Shown piece by piece: positions 20,852-22,503 of a stretch of 22,503 bases of DNA. The notes under the pieces were generated by a model. The model was not told where the DNA came from, made no database searches, and saw only the letters and a list, made by a program, of their open reading frames with translations. Origin of the DNA: an uncultured Pseudomonadota bacterium (lineage in GTDB: Bacteria > Myxococcota_A > UBA796 > UBA9615). How positions within the stretch are numbered: position 1 is the stretch's first letter; the number at the start of each line of letters is the position of its first letter. The stretch spans positions 1 through 22,503 of the forward strand of contig CALCXL010000389.1 in the NCBI GenBank assembly GCA_937907595.1. Reading direction: 5' to 3'. The translations under genes and the position numbers were made by a program.

Positions 20852-22503
20852 TCAGAGGGCGTAGTCGTCGTAGCTGCCGGGCCGGAAGACCACGACGCCC
20901 GACGTGGTGCTCAGGGAGTACTCGCCGATGCCGTTGTCGGCGCAGGTGGCCGAGGAGCCGTCCCGGGGGGCGATGACCATCAGCTCGGTGGGCACGCCGC
21001 TGATGTTGCCGGTGGGGCAGCTGTAGTTGGGCGGGGGGAAGGTGCAGCTCTGGTTGTCGTCGCCGAGGGCGACTGCGGTGGTGGGGTCTGCGCCGATGAT
21101 GATCTCCGCCAGCGAGGGATCGAAGGCGGTGGCGCCGGAGAGCGTGTCCACCAGGACGACGGCCGAGGGGGTGAGGATCTCCGCGATCCACGAGTCCATC
21201 ATCGACGTGCCGGGGTCCGCGTTGTCGCAGGGCAGCAGCGCGCCCGTCACCGAGGTCGAACCGCGCACCAGGGGGATGGTGGTGGTGCCGGGGATGAGCG
21301 GGTGCACCACCTCCAGCACGATGGTGTCGCTGGCATCGTCCCAGGTGGCGGTGATGGAGGAGGCGGCGCCGCAGGTGTTGCTGGGGGCCGGGTCGTCGCC
21401 GACGGTGTAGACGGGGCCGTCGGAGCTGAGGGCCAGCAGGTCGCCGGTGCAGTCGGCCACCACCCCGATCGCGAAGTGGTAGTCGCCCACGTCCGCGCCC
21501 GGCAGCGCGTTGTTGGCGAAGGACACGTCGGCCACCAGGTCGCCGAACGGCGTGGCGGTCATGCCGGCCCAGGGGCCCTCGACGTCGCCGAAGTAGTGGA
21601 CCTCCGTGACGCTGAGGTCGAAGTCGGAGACGGCGCCGTTCTGGCCGTCCACGACGACGCTGAAGGGTGCGCCGTTGAAGTCGACGATCAGGAGGCTCGT
21701 GTCGTCGGTGCCGGTGTCGGCCGCTTGGCCAAACCCGCAGTTGCCGGCCGCGCAGTCGCCGGGGTTGAGCACGAAGAGGTCCAGGTCGGCGCTGAGGCCG
21801 GAGAGGGCGAGGGCCAGATCCTGCCCGGCCACAGGCTCGACGGTGAACACCATCTCCGGGCCGGTCTGGTCCGCCGCGCTGTCGCCGTCGGCGCAGGTCC
21901 AGGCGTCCACCTGGTTCGTGCTGCCGGGGCCGCCGTTGTTGGCGCTGATCGTGTCGCCGGCCGCGACGGTCTGGGCGGGCACGCAGACGCCGTCGCAGGC
22001 GATGGTGAGGTCGAAGTCGGTGGTCGCGCCGTTGAAGCCGTCCACGAAGAGGTAGTAGGTCGCGCCGGCCGCGGCGGCGAAGGTGGCGCTCTCGGGCACG
22101 TTGCCGACGTTGATGGAGTTGGCCACGCAGTTGGCGGGGATCGGGTCGCAGTCCCCGCCGGCGTCAGCCTCCATGACGTAGAGGTCGACGTCGGCCGTGT
22201 TCCCGGTCACGTCCACGGTCACATCTCCGTCATCAGTCGCCTCGAACACATAGACCGCCTCCGCGCCCGGCCAGCCGTCCAGGCCCACGGCCCCCGCGCA
22301 GGCGGCGTCCCAGTTGTCGACCAGGCTGGGGCCGGACAGGGGGATGCTCTCGCCGGCCAGCAGGTGGTCCTGGCAGGAGGCGTCCGTCGCCGTGCTGCAG
22401 AGCGGGGCCGGCGCGCTGTCGTCGTCGTCTGCGGTGGCGTCGTCGTCGTCGGCTGCGGTGTCGTCGTCGTCGGCTGCGGTGTCGTCGTCGTCCACGGAGT
22501 CGT
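20852..22503 (-). CDS. Asp-rich surface protein with two PPC-like domains (5' end outside window)
   Basis: The visible part is about 550 residues; the reading frame runs out of the right edge, so the signal peptide and lipobox are not seen. At the edge is an Asp4-Thr-Ala-Ala repeat like those of the three lipoproteins in this window, so it is probably another lipoprotein. Two similar beta domains follow (about 22350-21975 and 21970-21600). Each has a (A)D(V/L)DL(Y/F)V strand and a closing YYLFVDGFNGATTDFDL or VVVDGQNGAVSDFDL element, typical of bacterial pre-peptidase C-terminal (PPC) domains, which are carbohydrate- or protein-binding. A third region of unknown fold with several Cys pairs makes up the rest. 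It lies upstream of the flippase on the same strand with a 113-base gap. Confidence 0.85.
   Translation of the reverse strand, partial: DSVDDDDTAADDDDTAADDDDATADDDDSAPAPLCSTATDASCQDHLLAGESIPLSGPSLVDNWDAACAGAVGLDGWPGAEAVYVFEATDDGDVTVDVTGNTADVDLYVMEADAGGDCDPIPANCVANSINVGNVPESATFAAAAGATYYLFVDGFNGATTDFDLTIACDGVCVPAQTVAAGDTISANNGGPGSTNQVDAWTCADGDSAADQTGPEMVFTVEPVAGQDLALALSGLSADLDLFVLNPGDCAAGNCGFGQAADTGTDDTSLLIVDFNGAPFSVVVDGQNGAVSDFDLSVTEVHYFGDVEGPWAGMTATPFGDLVADVSFANNALPGADVGDYHFAIGVVADCTGDLLALSSDGPVYTVGDDPAPSNTCGAASSITATWDDASDTIVLEVVHPLIPGTTTIPLVRGSTSVTGALLPCDNADPGTSMMDSWIAEILTPSAVVLVDTLSGATAFDPSLAEIIIGADPTTAVALGDDNQSCTFPPPNYSCPTGNISGVPTELMVIAPRDGSSATCADNGIGEYSLSTTSGVVVFRPGSYDDYAL
22415..22503 (-). 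repeat. Asp4 linker repeat at the window edge
   Basis: At least four groups of four GAC codons are separated by Thr-Ala-Ala, Ala-Thr-Ala or Ser spacers, mostly in 21-bp units. The tract continues beyond the window. Confidence 0.88.

Noticed and set aside
1..22503. tRNA, rRNA, insertion sequences, prophage or toxin-antitoxin genes
   Set aside because: No cloverleaf-like segment, transposase, terminal inverted repeat, integrase or small paired toxin genes were recognised.

Overview
This is a very GC-rich, gene-dense bacterial chromosomal window with about 14 protein genes and no rRNA, tRNA, CRISPR array or insertion sequence that I can see. High GC, several predicted lipoproteins with tandem Asp4 linkers directly after the lipidated cysteine, lamin-tail and PPC-type domains, and B12-binding radical SAM enzymes suggest an environmental Myxococcota (deltaproteobacterial) lineage. 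That placement is inference. No gap between genes exceeds 300 bases; the largest is the 224-base divergent region at 8158-8381.

Left part (1-7734): the tail of a gene ending in a beta-barrel-like strand overlaps by 4 bases a giant lipoprotein with five lamin-tail-like modules. A MATE exporter converges on it and is divergent from a second Asp-rich lipoprotein. That lipoprotein is followed on the same strand by a small secreted protein and an M19 dipeptidase in which the usual bridging glutamate is a glutamine. Middle (7744-11780): a short Yip1-like membrane protein is divergent from an AAA_14/DUF4143 ATPase. The ATPase ribosome binding site lies inside a perfect 8-bp hairpin. It converges on an extended-SDR reductase preceded by a third Asp-rich lipoprotein.

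Right part (11865-22503): a B12-type radical SAM gene is divergent from a two-gene unit, a GT-C-like membrane protein whose C-terminus carries five evenly spaced hairpin repeats with paired cysteines, and a second B12-type radical SAM enzyme whose start overlaps the stop of the first. Converging on these is a minus-strand run: a fourth Asp-rich lipoprotein with two PPC-like domains (5' end outside the window), a Wzx/MurJ-like flippase, and a YfhO-like GT-C protein. Together this looks like a cell-envelope or surface-polymer locus: polymer export (flippase), sugar transfer from lipid carriers (two GT-C-like proteins), radical modification (two radical SAM enzymes) and surface lipoproteins. The substrate cannot be read from the sequence.

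Most interesting points: the cysteine-paired repeats fused to the GT-C-like protein and translationally coupled to a radical SAM enzyme; the SD-sequestering hairpin of the ATPase; and three genes with a TAnnnT box 7-9 bases before the start codon and no Shine-Dalgarno, which suggests leaderless transcription.
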